A stretch of DNA of 64,000 nt from positions 25,071,422 to 25,135,421 of the forward strand of contig NC_135141.1 of NCBI RefSeq assembly GCF_051014445.1. Direction: 5' to 3'. Shown one piece after another: positions 39,301-50,395 of this stretch. The position numbers were made by a program, and so were the translations under genes. Within the stretch, counting starts at the first letter, position 1, and each line of letters opens with the position of its first letter. This stretch comes from Colletes latitarsis. Taxonomy: Eukaryota > Arthropoda > Insecta > Hymenoptera > Colletidae. The notes beneath the pieces are model-generated. The model made no database searches. It saw nothing but the letters and a program-made list of their open reading frames with translations, and was not told where the DNA came from.

Positions 39301-42300
39301 TTTCTTTCTGAACCGCGGGTACCATTATTCATGGAATACTTGTTCCCCAAAGGTTTTTTCCCCCGGGGATAATGATGAGTAACGTATGTGCGTTGCTCTT
39401 TAACGTGACAGCTCGTTGGTCAGTTTTTTCCATAGTTAAATGATAACTGCAACGAAAGATAATTTCAAGCACGACGATCTGTAATTTTCTGCCATCGTTT
39501 TCGACGTAATTGCATTCCAACCGCCACGCCATGGATGCAAAAACCAACGTACACGCGCGCTTAATGTCGTCGGCGGATCGCCCCTCGAAAAGTAACACAA
39601 AGTCTGTACGCTGGTCACGATATTAAATATAGAACCGTAGGCTTATTTCCAATAACGATGGTTTATTTTTAAAATTGAATTTCGTGCTAATAATACTGTA
39701 GATCGCGCGGCGATATGATGTGCAATTTATTTAAATCGCCGTTTAAAAAAGCAAATTGTCGCGTGCACTTTACCGTATTAAGTTCCCGTGGATGCACGAT
39801 GGCCGCCGCGTAACTCGAGCGTTCGTTAAAGATGCAACGGGTTCCCAAGTACTCGTCGCAATTTGTTTGTCTCTCGGTGGCATTAAGTGGTGCCTACGGC
39901 GAGATACCTGCCCATCGGCTGTTCCTTAAAGGCTACTTTGTTGGATGGACGCCGTTCGGGGCCACTTTCGTCTTTCCAGCAGTCGCGTAAACGCTGTAAT
40001 TCCATCGAAAAGAATGGTCCCGCGTCTCCGGAGCTGGACTACCGTAACCGCGGACCGAACTTCTCTCGAAAGAAACTGGCAATTTGCCACGCCCTCGAAC
40101 GGAAATAATCCAGTTGTTTCGTCGTTCCGTCGGGGGAAAAGAATTTTTAAACATCGCCACGTCGAACCCTCGTATCGCGGCATCCTTGTGGAATGTATAC
40201 GAGAATAAAAAATTTAACAAAAACTTCTCCGTCGCATTTAGACACTTCGTCTGGATCTTATTAACATCGATTAACTTTCGTAACTATTTATTTTGAAATT
40301 ATTAGCGTCAATAGAATTCCAAGATGGCGAAAGCGCGTCAAGGGGATGGGATCGGTAGTAATAACTCGTCGTTCGGCGCAACGATCCCACAGTTGGGAGT
40401 CGTGGCTCGATTTTCTCGGAAAGGAGCATCGTAGGTCTTGGTCGAACGCCGACACGATTTTTGCAATCTGTCATTCTTCCGGTGCAACGAGGCGTAACGG
40501 GTTCGCGGAGCATCGAAGAAAGACTTCTGGTCGTTTTCCTGGAATCTGGTTGAACCAGGGCACCGTGAAGGGTTCCGCCGAAAGAATGTTCATCCTTGGA
40601 AGTTTTTTGCGGTCTTTCTTGCCCGATTACGGGGCGCGGATCATCCGGAGTTCGCCTTGGGAATTGTGTTCGTCGTCCGACAAGAAGTACCTCGCGCGGT
40701 TTTCGCCATTTTAAAAATTCGAAACAACGAATTAATTCGGAAATTAGAGTTTAGAATAACGCCAGGGGGTGTGGGAGTTATTTCTACGGTTGATATTGCT
40801 CAGCAGTGGACGAAAACGCTTCCGAGGATGCGCCGTCTGGTCTGAGCGGACGTCGTCCGTGGCGATGATTAAATTTGCATGAAAAACGAAGACGACGCGT
40901 AGACAGGCGGACGTCTCCGCGTCCCGCGGATGTTGCAACAACGTGGCGGCACGGAGAGGAGCTGACAGGCCGGAATAGAGTTCTCATTCTTGCTTTTAGT
41001 GCTCTAACGGACCGTCCGTTTCGAAGAGGATCTTCCTTCCACGTTGGATCGCCGCGAGCCGCTTCCAATTAAAGTATTCTCCCGCTAACGATCCGGTGCG
41101 TCCGGAATAAATCGAACGAACGTCGATTAAGACCGTAATTAACCGATCTGGGCAGGCTTGTTTATCGGATCCGCGCGAATCGCGATAGAGCGCGTATCAG
41201 ATACGCAAACATCGCGAAACTGAGTAAGATCTGTGCCCCTCGATCGATCGCGCGCCTCCAGGGAGCTAATCCGTGGATCTTGGGTAAATTTCGTGACGCT
41301 GATCGAGGTTGAGAGGTCGTACGCCGGTGGTCTCTCCTAGATCGTCGCGATAGCTAGAGGAAACAGAAGGATCGATGCGTGTTCTGGTTGCCAGCAGAAG
41401 GGGTATAATCATATTTCTTGCATCCTCCCTTTCGTCCTTCGATTTCTTCCTTCGGTCGTTCGTCTGCTCTTCGGAGACGACGACGTTGCAGCCGCTAATT
41501 ACTTTGGGAGGATTTATCGAGATCGGTCCGCGGGACTATGTTCCTACGGCGGATCGATCGTTATCGTACGTCTGGGTCCACCGACCCTCGACTTTCTTAT
41601 TCGGACAGGGATGAACTCGTTCCTGCGCGAAACCACTCCGAGCACAATAATTAAGGCTCGTTTACGCGGATGACTTTATCGCTCGACGGACCGTACAGCG
41701 TCCGTAGTTAGTTACTCGTTCGAATTAGCCGTTCGATGGACGTTGCGTGCTCTGTCAACGCCGAAGAGGCCAGATAACTGAACCGTCTATCCGCTTCTAC
41801 TGAAACAGCCAGATGAAATTCAATCGGTCTTATCTCTCCTCGAAGGCTGCGTTTATATCGCAGAGGTGGAACAGCGAGAGCAATCGAGACGCGGAGTGAG
41901 TCGTTGGATATATTTTATTTAATTTATTCGTTCTTAGATCTACTTGCAGGCATCCAGAGATGCGCCAAATAGATACCTCGACAAAGAAGTCGTTGGAAGC
42001 CTTGCAAATTTAGTAGCCTATATTTTCCGTTGATATTTAGAGAGCAACTAAACAACGTTTCGTTTAGATCGAACAATATTAGTAGGAGGGATCGGGAGTT
42101 TGCAGGGTCGGTACGAACTTTACGGAATTTTATGACGTTACCTGACGCCGAGAATGGGTACCGTTTCGCTGCAAAGTTGGCTGTTTAGCGCCTAGAGTGC
42201 GCTGACCACTCATTTAAGATTTATATTATTTAATATAAATATAATCGAACCCTTACGAAACAAATATTCGTCGATATTAACAAGGAAGTTCCAACGAGAA

Positions 42301-44540
42301 AGAAACGAACGAGCTCTGGTTTGCTATCGTATAAATTACAGATTCATCGGTTCGTAGATGTTGGTTTGCTAGGTTCAGCCAGAAGTGGAACGACTTCGAG
42401 ACGGAGAAACTGCTGTTTCTCACGGAAGGCGAACCCAGATTCCGCGCGGAATCCGTGGTTTATGCGATCGACTGAAAAATGGCTACGCGCGGTCATCGAG
42501 GATCCTCGATGGCCTGCAGAAACGAGATCCATTCCGCGCGATCGGTCTCGGACGCCGATTTACGTGCCTCCGTTGTTTATGAATCTCTTATTCTCCGTAG
42601 GGAGCCTCTCGTACCCGAGCTTGCTACATTTCCTTCTGCTTCTTCGTCTCATTACTTATGAATCTGCTCGACTACCGTTCGCCACCGCGGAGACGCGCTC
42701 GTAAATCAGATTCTTCAAGTTCACCGTTGCGGGTGAACGCGCCACGATAACCTGCTCAATGCCCAGTCTTACTCTGGATCGATCTCGATACTTATTTAGG
42801 ATGTAGGAAGTACACAGAGTCGCTAGAAACTGTCGAGTAAAACGAGCGATCCTTACTTTATATCAGGTTAATCCAAATTAGAAAATGATCCACGTAGAAC
42901 CTCCAGAATACTTGCAGATAAAAAGTGTAATTTTACGGATATAAACACGGAATAAATCCCATTGGAAATAAATAAATAAAGAACCGAGGTTTTACCGTTC
43001 GACCAACACGTGGGACTCGCCCCTAGCCGGAGGATGAATTTATTTCTCACGACCGGTTGCGTGGGACTAATCTTTACGCTCGTGCAAACGTTTCCACCAC
43101 CCCCGAAGGTGATCGATCGATCAGGAACACGGAGGCGCTGTCGCGATGGGAAGCATCGCGTGAAACTGGCCCCAGAGCCGAACGAGTCCCGTGGATCCTT
43201 GGTCCCTTGGCCTCTGTATCGCGGGAGATCGGGCCTCGCGCTCTTAAAATATGCAAATCACAATCGCTCTGCCGGAAATAATAGGTGGAGCGAAATTAGC
43301 CGACGGAAACGATACTATCTCGTCTGCTTAATCTGCCACGGAATCTTTTCCTCCGCGAGGATTCCTCTGGAGCTTTTCTCCTTGGGGCACCCACTCCGTT
43401 CGGTGCCCCCGTTTGATTCCGAAAACCATAAACCACAACGCTGGTCCTCTTGGACGTAGGATTAGTCCACGAATTAAAAATGTTTATTCGTCGCGTGGAA
43501 TTTGGCCTACCTGTGCACGAACGCCTGGCGTTACCTTTTGTGACGATATTGTGGGATCGAGACCCCCTCCAAGAATGAAACAACGGGACAGGAATTGTTC
43601 GTACCCTTTCCCTCCACCCCTACGATATTCACCGTTTTTAATTTGGGATCAAGGCTGTAAACTTCGCATTATCCCTAAATTCTTGCGCGTTTATGGCTAA
43701 CCCATGCGGGTCCACTGTGTTCCAGTACAATACTGGCCCAATTCCATATCGATAAATACGCGTGAAAGTGTTTCTACAAAAGAATTTCACCGTAGAATAT
43801 TCCCCTAAAGGTTCCTGAAAAATATAACTTTGATCTTTCGAAATCAATTTTGAGAATATTATTCGATTCGTGCGTTGCGTCGTGGATTTTTTCAGGAAGC
43901 TACGATGTCACCCAAACGGGGCCCAATTTTCCTACGGTCTTCCGCGCCACGTGCACGTACCAAGATGCCCCGGGAATTTCCCACTGCTATCCCACGAAAT
44001 GACCATTCCTCGACTTCTGGTTGCAAGCTTTTAAGGTGGCCCTCCTCCTGTGAGGTCAAGTTCAGATCCGTTGGAGTTCCATTGAAAAATTAAAATATAT
44101 ACAAACCTATAACACATCAAATGGAGTACCTGCACCGTTTCTATGCAATTATGATGCAGTCATCCGGAAATAAAATTTGCCCAAACTTATCCATGTCCTG
44201 GTAACGCGTCGAGAGCACGTGTCCCTCGTATCTTGGACTCGTGACGGTCCTGAATCGGCAATCTAAGCGCGTCCCTTCTGAATCGGCGTATCGACCGATT
44301 GATATACGAGGCGGTATCGATGGGATCGGGAAAAGGGTCGAACGGACGTCTGCGAGGACTCGTTAGCGAGTAGCCAGGACGCGGCTTGGACAGGACTCGC
44401 GGCGCCGCGGCGTGTTGGTCGCGGAGAAGGCTACGAGGGAGCGTAGCCATTAATCCAAGGCACGGTGACGTTCCAAGGAGCATAAATCTGCATGTTCCGG
44501 TAGCGGTGCGCGCGCAGGACCATCCCGCCGCGTCCGGGAT

Positions 44541-44580
44541 CCGCGATCGCGATCGCGATCATACGCTCCCCCGAGCGTAT
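44541..44580. repeat. GATCGC tandem and adjacent 8-bp hairpin
   Basis: CGATCGCGATCGCGATC is followed directly by ATACGCTC-CCCC-GAGCGTAT, an 8-bp perfect stem with a 4-base loop (44561-44580). Function unknown. Confidence 0.7.
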
Positions 44581-45168
44581 CTCGCCGAGAGGATCCCCGC
44601 GGATTTATTCTGTTGACCCCGCCGCGAATATCGTTCGAATTACGCGCATGGGAACGCGAGGAACGCGCTCGAAAATCCTCGAAAGCCGTGGGTGAGCAAT
44701 TTACTCGGACACCGTACGTCACCGTTAACCCGACGCGTAATTTCTCGGTAATCATCGTCGCGGATAACCGTCGATCGACACACTTTTCGTCGCTACGATT
44801 ACACGAGGAACGGGCACGGAACACTTAGGATCAATTTGAAGTCAGAGACCCCCGAGCCTATCCACCGTGCGTTGTTCCGTGAGAAATGCTGCGTCAACGC
44901 TGCTTCCCTACTTTGCATCTCGATACTAAAACAACGAATTCTCAAGTTGAAACGAGAGATTTCTGTCTGGTAAAAAGTTTCACCGTCTCGACTCGTTCGA
45001 GTTTCAAACGCAACACATTATAATTTCAAATTTCGAGAAGAGCTATTCGAGTTATTGCTTAAGTGTCGCTCGACGCGGAACAAACGAAGCGTGTTATAGG
45101 GGGGGGCATATGTGTCCGGAACGCGTCCGTTTTCAAGGGACGCCGGTCCCGGCGATCTGATAATTGAT

Positions 45169-45190
45169 TCTTCACGGGGCCCCGTGAAGA
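45169..45190. repeat. 22-bp perfect palindrome
   Basis: The palindrome is centred on CACGGGGCCCCGTG with TCTT and AAGA outside. It has no spacer. Confidence 0.9.
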
Positions 45191-46259
45191 TCCCATCGCG
45201 TAATTGCGCGTACGAATCGCCATTAGTGCTCGGCCATAATCCGATCGTGACTTTGTAATTAACCACCGCCCGTGGAATCCGCCGGATTCGAATAAGTACG
45301 GGTAATCCACGTTTATCTCCTCTAATGATTAACAATTTACCGGGATCGGTTTCATTAAAACGACGCCGGGACACTTGCGTCTCCGCGAAGACGTTACGGG
45401 AGCCATTAACTTCGAATCGGTTTTATTGGAACTGCTTAAACGGTTCTTTAGAAACGATGGTTCTAAGAAAAATGAAGTCTTTCGTCGAACGATCGAACGT
45501 ATCGATGATTATTTTCCGCAAATCAATTACAAATGATAATCAAAATGCAATCAATTACCGGAGCGGTGGCTGTTCGTGGCCTTCTGCGTTCAATTCCACG
45601 CGTTTCCAAGCTGTTCCATCTCCTTCGCTCGTCATTATGATGCAATGAAACAGGTTCTCCTACGATCATCACGGTTACATTTATCAAAGTTCTGTCCAGG
45701 CGCCGACGAAAGTCATTCGCCGCGTAATGCAGCCTGGAAATTGGATCGCCAGCTTCCGTGTGACTCGAAGGTGTAATGGACGAGCGCGTAACACGGCATT
45801 CCGAGCGTGTCGTGATTTTTCAACTCGCCCCGGAGTCTTCGAACGAAGCTGCAGGGACTCCATTGGCTCAACGACGCGTTTACAGTGGTCGTTAACACGT
45901 TCGCTATCCCCCGTTCCTAGAACGCGAACGAAACGCCCTGAGAGGCGATGAGACTTTCGTAGCAATAAATATCCCGCCACGATTTGCGTTGCTTCTCTAC
46001 AGATACCAGCATCAATCATCCGAATATTCTTTTATTTCAACAGATTTGTGATTCTCAAAATGAACATCACTCTTTTAAACAAAAATCTTTCACCCGTCAC
46101 TGGCTCCTAGGAAGATCCACGGGAATAACATTCATTATTTCATCCAATGTCGACGAAATGCAACGAAAAAAATATATTTGCATCTCGAAATGTTAAAGAA
46201 TATACGTGGAAAGTTACTTACGCTGTAAAAAAATTGTCAAACATTGCTTGTCGTTTTGT

Positions 46260-46322
46260 CCTCTCAGGGCGTTTCGTTCGCTATCCCCAGTTCCTAGAAC
46301 GCGAACGAAACGCCCTGAGAGG
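46260..46322. repeat. Perfect 22-bp stem, 19-base loop (array junction 1)
   Basis: The arm at 46260-46281 (CCTCTCAGGG...CGTTCGC) is exactly complementary to 46301-46322, with a 19-base loop at 46282-46300. Confidence 0.95.
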
Positions 46323-46636
46323 CGATGAGACTTTCGTAGCAATAAATATCCCGCCACGATTTGCGTTGCTTTTCTACAGATACCAGCATCAATCATCCGA
46401 ATATTCTTTTATTTCAACAGATTTATGATTCTCAAAATGAACATCACTCTTTTAAACAAATATCTTTCACCCGTCACTGGCTCCTAGGAAGATCCACGGG
46501 AATAACATTCATTATTTCATCCAATGTCGACGAAACGCAACGAAAAAAATATATTTGCATCTCGAAATGTTAAAGAATATACGTGGAAAGTTACTTACGC
46601 TGTAAAAAAATTGTCAAACATTGCTTGTCGTTTTGT

Positions 46637-46699
46637 CCTCTCAGGGCGTTTCGTTCGCTATCCCCCGTTCCTAGAACGCGAACGAAACGCCCTGAGAGG
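46637..46699. repeat. Perfect 22-bp stem, 19-base loop (array junction 2)
   Basis: This is the same hairpin one period later, with arms 46637-46658 and 46678-46699. The loop differs by one base from junction 1 (CCCCCG against CCCCAG). Confidence 0.95.
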
Positions 46700-48559
46700 C
46701 GATGAGACTTTCGTAGCAATAAATATCCCGCCACGATTTGCGTTGCTTCTCTACAGATACCAGCATCAATCATCCGAATATTCTTTTATTTCAACAGATT
46801 TATGATTCTCAAAATGAACATCACTCTTTTAAACAAATATCTTTCACCCGTCACTGGCTCCTAGGAAGATCCACGGGAATAACATTCATTATTTCATCCA
46901 ATGTCGACGAAACGCAACGAAAAAAATATATTTGCATCTCGAAATGTTAAAGAATATGTAAAAAAATTGTCAAACATCGGTTGTCGTTTTGTCATTTTAC
47001 ACGAGTCTTCTGACCCACATGTGGATCGGAAGGCAGCGTTGTTGGGCTGTTATCCGGCGATATCGTCGACGGAAGAACGCGTACATAATTAAATCGGCGC
47101 ACGGTACGTTCGTTAAGCGATCGCCAGGTAGCATTTAATTGCCCGTCGCGGTCCTCGCTGGAGGCTTTTTCGTCGACGGGCGGAAAATCGTGGTCACCGT
47201 TTCTCGCGGACCCTATAAATCACTTCCGACGCGGGGCTGTTTAATATTGATGATCCGATCGGTTCCTGGCCTCCGCGTCGTCGAGGCCTCGGATCTCTGA
47301 AACCAGTTCGTTACCGGCGAACGAGTTAATAAGGATAGGATTCGCCCGTGGCGATCTCGTCGACGAGTCCCAAGGATGCGGGGGAACGCCTCCGCTAAAC
47401 CGGAGCGCATTTGTTACGAGATCATTGTGCCTAGTCACGACCACGGGAACGAGAGCCAAGACAAATGGAAATCCGTGGCGAGCCGGGACCAGAGTCGACC
47501 GTGATTCACGAAGCGATTTCGAGCTCGTGGATAGCCTCGACGATAGTCCCGTGGATCTCGACCTTTCATAAAGGGGATAATTAAGTGGCCCCGGGGGCCT
47601 CGGGCCTCCGGATATCGCTTACGTTCGCTCCAAAAGAATCGTAACGTCGTAGGCGACGTCGACGATGTATCATTCAGGCGTTGGCACCGCTCTTCGAAAC
47701 GGTAGCCAGCCTATTTGCTCGAAATAGGTTGATCCGAATAATAATAATAGCTTTATGAAGACGTCGTAGCGCGGAGGTACCTCGAATTGTTCCCGATTAC
47801 CGAGGCTCGCGTCCCCGTTGAATCGGCAAGCGACGAGGAGTTTCTCATGGCTCGATTCGCAGGATGTTGGAGGAGATCGCGTTATTAAAAACTGTGGCTT
47901 CTAATAAAAAGGTGGCGGCGCGCGAGGGCTCCGGAAGCGGCGTAGTTCGCGGAACGAAGCACCGGAAGCCACGATCCCCGCCGGCCGTAGCCTTGAACAA
48001 CCGTGGAACGTCTCTCGTGGAACTCGTCGGGTTACCACGCGAGGTATCGCGTTAGGGGACCGGTTGTGACGTAAATCCCGGGTTTCCTGCGCCCGTGACC
48101 ACGCCGAGCACAATGGCGGACAAGAAATTCGCACGTGTGCCGCGTTTGGACGTCTCACGACCGCTTTACGCGGATTTACGCGGCGCAAAAACGTACATAT
48201 GTTTTATCGTATTTGGTAGAGGAAGCAGTAGTTGCAATACCAGTTCGTTGGAAACACAGAAGGAGCCGACAACCAGAGGAAAATTATTGTATTCTAAACG
48301 AAACAAGTTCCTTGTTGTTTAGAATTACCATCGCAGCGTACGAGTACGAGTAACTGTGATTGTACAAATTCTTCCAGGGTCGTGAACGAACCATAATTAA
48401 TCACGGTCGAGCACCCCCAACCGTTTCTGGCCTTTCTCCCCTGTGAAGATTTTCACGCGGAGGAAGCGTGAGCGTCCACACGTGTTCGTGGAAATCCCAG
48501 ACGCGTCACGTGACGCACCCACGACGTGTAGGCACGAAAACGCGAAGAAAGTAACATAA

Positions 48560-50395
48560 CTTCGAACGGTATCGCGACGACGAAGCGTTCGACCATAGGT
48601 CACCGAAACGAACGCAAAAGGAAGAGAAACATTTCTGGCCACACGTTATATTTTCGGTAAAGAATTTTTTTTCTCGAATGTGGATAGGATTTCGGGGGTG
48701 TGTGTATTCACCAAATATGATTGTAATTGATCCCCGGAACTGAAAATAATTTTTTTAGAACGATTCGAAATTTTTTTTTATCGTCGACAAATTTAGGCTA
48801 CCCCCTGTCGATTTTTCTTAAAAATTCGTTTTTGCTTTTTAATAATTTTGTTTGACGTCCTACAGAAAAGTTGTCTAATACTTTTTTGTAGATATCCATG
48901 AGCTCTACTTTAGAAAAAAGTTTCATTGAAATATATTCACTATTGTAGGAGTTATGGCTGTTCGAAGATTGGACCATTTTTATGGGGTTTTCTCATTTTG
49001 CGGGGTCAAGAATCAACTTCTCGAATATTTTTATAATTTCTACATATTCTCCACCAAAATACACGTCGTTTGCTTTTTTAAACATTAAAATCGTCCAATC
49101 CGTTCAGAAGTTATGACGTTTTAAAGATTCGCATGAAAATTCGGGCAGAGATTTCTCGCCTAAAATTATGTTTTCAGTGAGGAATTTTTTTCTCGAAAGT
49201 GGATAGGATTTCGGGGATATGTGTAATGACCAAAAATTATTGTAATCGACTCCTGCAACCAAAAATAATTTTTTTAGAACGATTTGAAATCCTTTTTTTT
49301 CGTCAAAAAATTTAGGCACCTACCCCCTGTCGATTTTTCTTAAAAATTCATTTTTGATATTTAGTCATTTTGTTTGACGCCCTACAGAAAAGTTGTCTAA
49401 TACTTTTTTGTAGGTACCCATGAGCTCTACTTCAGAAAAAAGTTTCATTGAAATATATTCACAATTGTAGGAGTTATAGCAATTTGAAAATTGGACCATT
49501 TTTATGGGGTTTTTCTCATTTTGCGGGGTCAAGGACCAACTTTTCGAATATTTTTACGATTTCTACATATTCTACACTAAAATACGCGTCGTTTGCTTTT
49601 TTAAACATTAAAATCGTCCAATCCGTTCGGGAGTTATGACATTTTAAAGATTTGCATGAAATTTCAGGGAAGCATTTCTGGCCTCATATTAGATTTTTGT
49701 TTAGGAATTTTTTTCTCGAAAGTGCGTAGGATTTCGGGGGTATGTCTAATGACCAAAAATGGTTGTAATCGACCCCAGCAGCTAAGAATAATTTTTTTAG
49801 AACGATTTGAAATCCTTTTTTTTCGTCGAAAAATTTAGGCACCTACCCCCTGTCGATTTTTCTTAAAAATTCGTTTTTCATTTTTAGTCATTTTGTTTGA
49901 CGCCCTACAGAAAAGTTGTCTAATACTTTTTTGTAGGTACCCATGAGCTCTACTTCAGAAAAAAGTTTCATTGAAATATATTCACAATTATAGGAGTTAT
50001 GGCTGTTTGAAAATTGGACCATTTTTATGGGGTTTTTCTCATTTTGCGGGGTCAAGGATCAACTTTTCGAATATTTTTGCGATTTCTACATATTCTACAC
50101 TAAAATACGCGTAGTTTGCTTTTTTAAACATTAAAATCGTCCAATCCGTTCAGAAGTTATGATGTTTTAAAGATTCGCATGAAATTTTCGACGAGTATTT
50201 CTGGCCTCACATCAGATTTTCAGTAAGGAATTTTTTTCTCGAAAGTGGATAGGATTTCGGGGGTATGTCTAATGACCAAAAATGGTTGTAATTGACCTCC
50301 GCAGCTAAGAATAATTTTTTTAGAACGATTTGAAATTTTTTAATTTTGTCGAAGAATTTTCAGTTGGGTATGGGAATCAGATCGGTCCACGAAAG
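48560..50395 (+). repeat. Dispersed element with ~523-bp tandem units, copy 2
   Basis: This is the same satellite unit in the same orientation as at 1.0-2.5 kb, with slightly more than three units (CCCCCTGTCGATTTTTC at about 48801, 49323 and 49846). Both borders align with copy 1: CAAAAGGAAGAGAAACATTTCT on the left, and TTTTAATTTNGTCGAA followed by a diverged shared tail on the right. Copy 2 has one more full unit and lacks the short partial unit of copy 1. Confidence 0.9.

Larger units (their letters stand above)
45898..46993. repeat. 377-bp tandem array with hairpin junctions
   Basis: About 2.9 copies of a 377-bp unit are nearly identical; for example the arm GCGAACGAAACGCCC starts at 45924, 46301 and 46678. 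Each full unit is a 358-bp segment bounded by 22-bp perfect inverted repeats, plus a 19-bp linker. The third copy has a 21-bp internal deletion and loses the right arm at about 46993. High identity implies recent amplification or gene conversion. Repeated short open frames here are copies of the array, not genes. Confidence 0.92.

Noticed and set aside
43381..43410. GGGGCACC...GGTGCCCC inverted repeat
   Set aside because: Only 8-bp arms with no other support; expected by chance at this scale.
45984..46950. Series of repeated 60-93-codon frames
   Set aside because: They recur every 377 bases because they are copies of the tandem array, and none resembles a known protein.
49448..49838. Short open frames inside the 48.6-50.4 kb block
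   Set aside because: They arise in AT-rich satellite units, are interrupted in other units, and show no coding signal.
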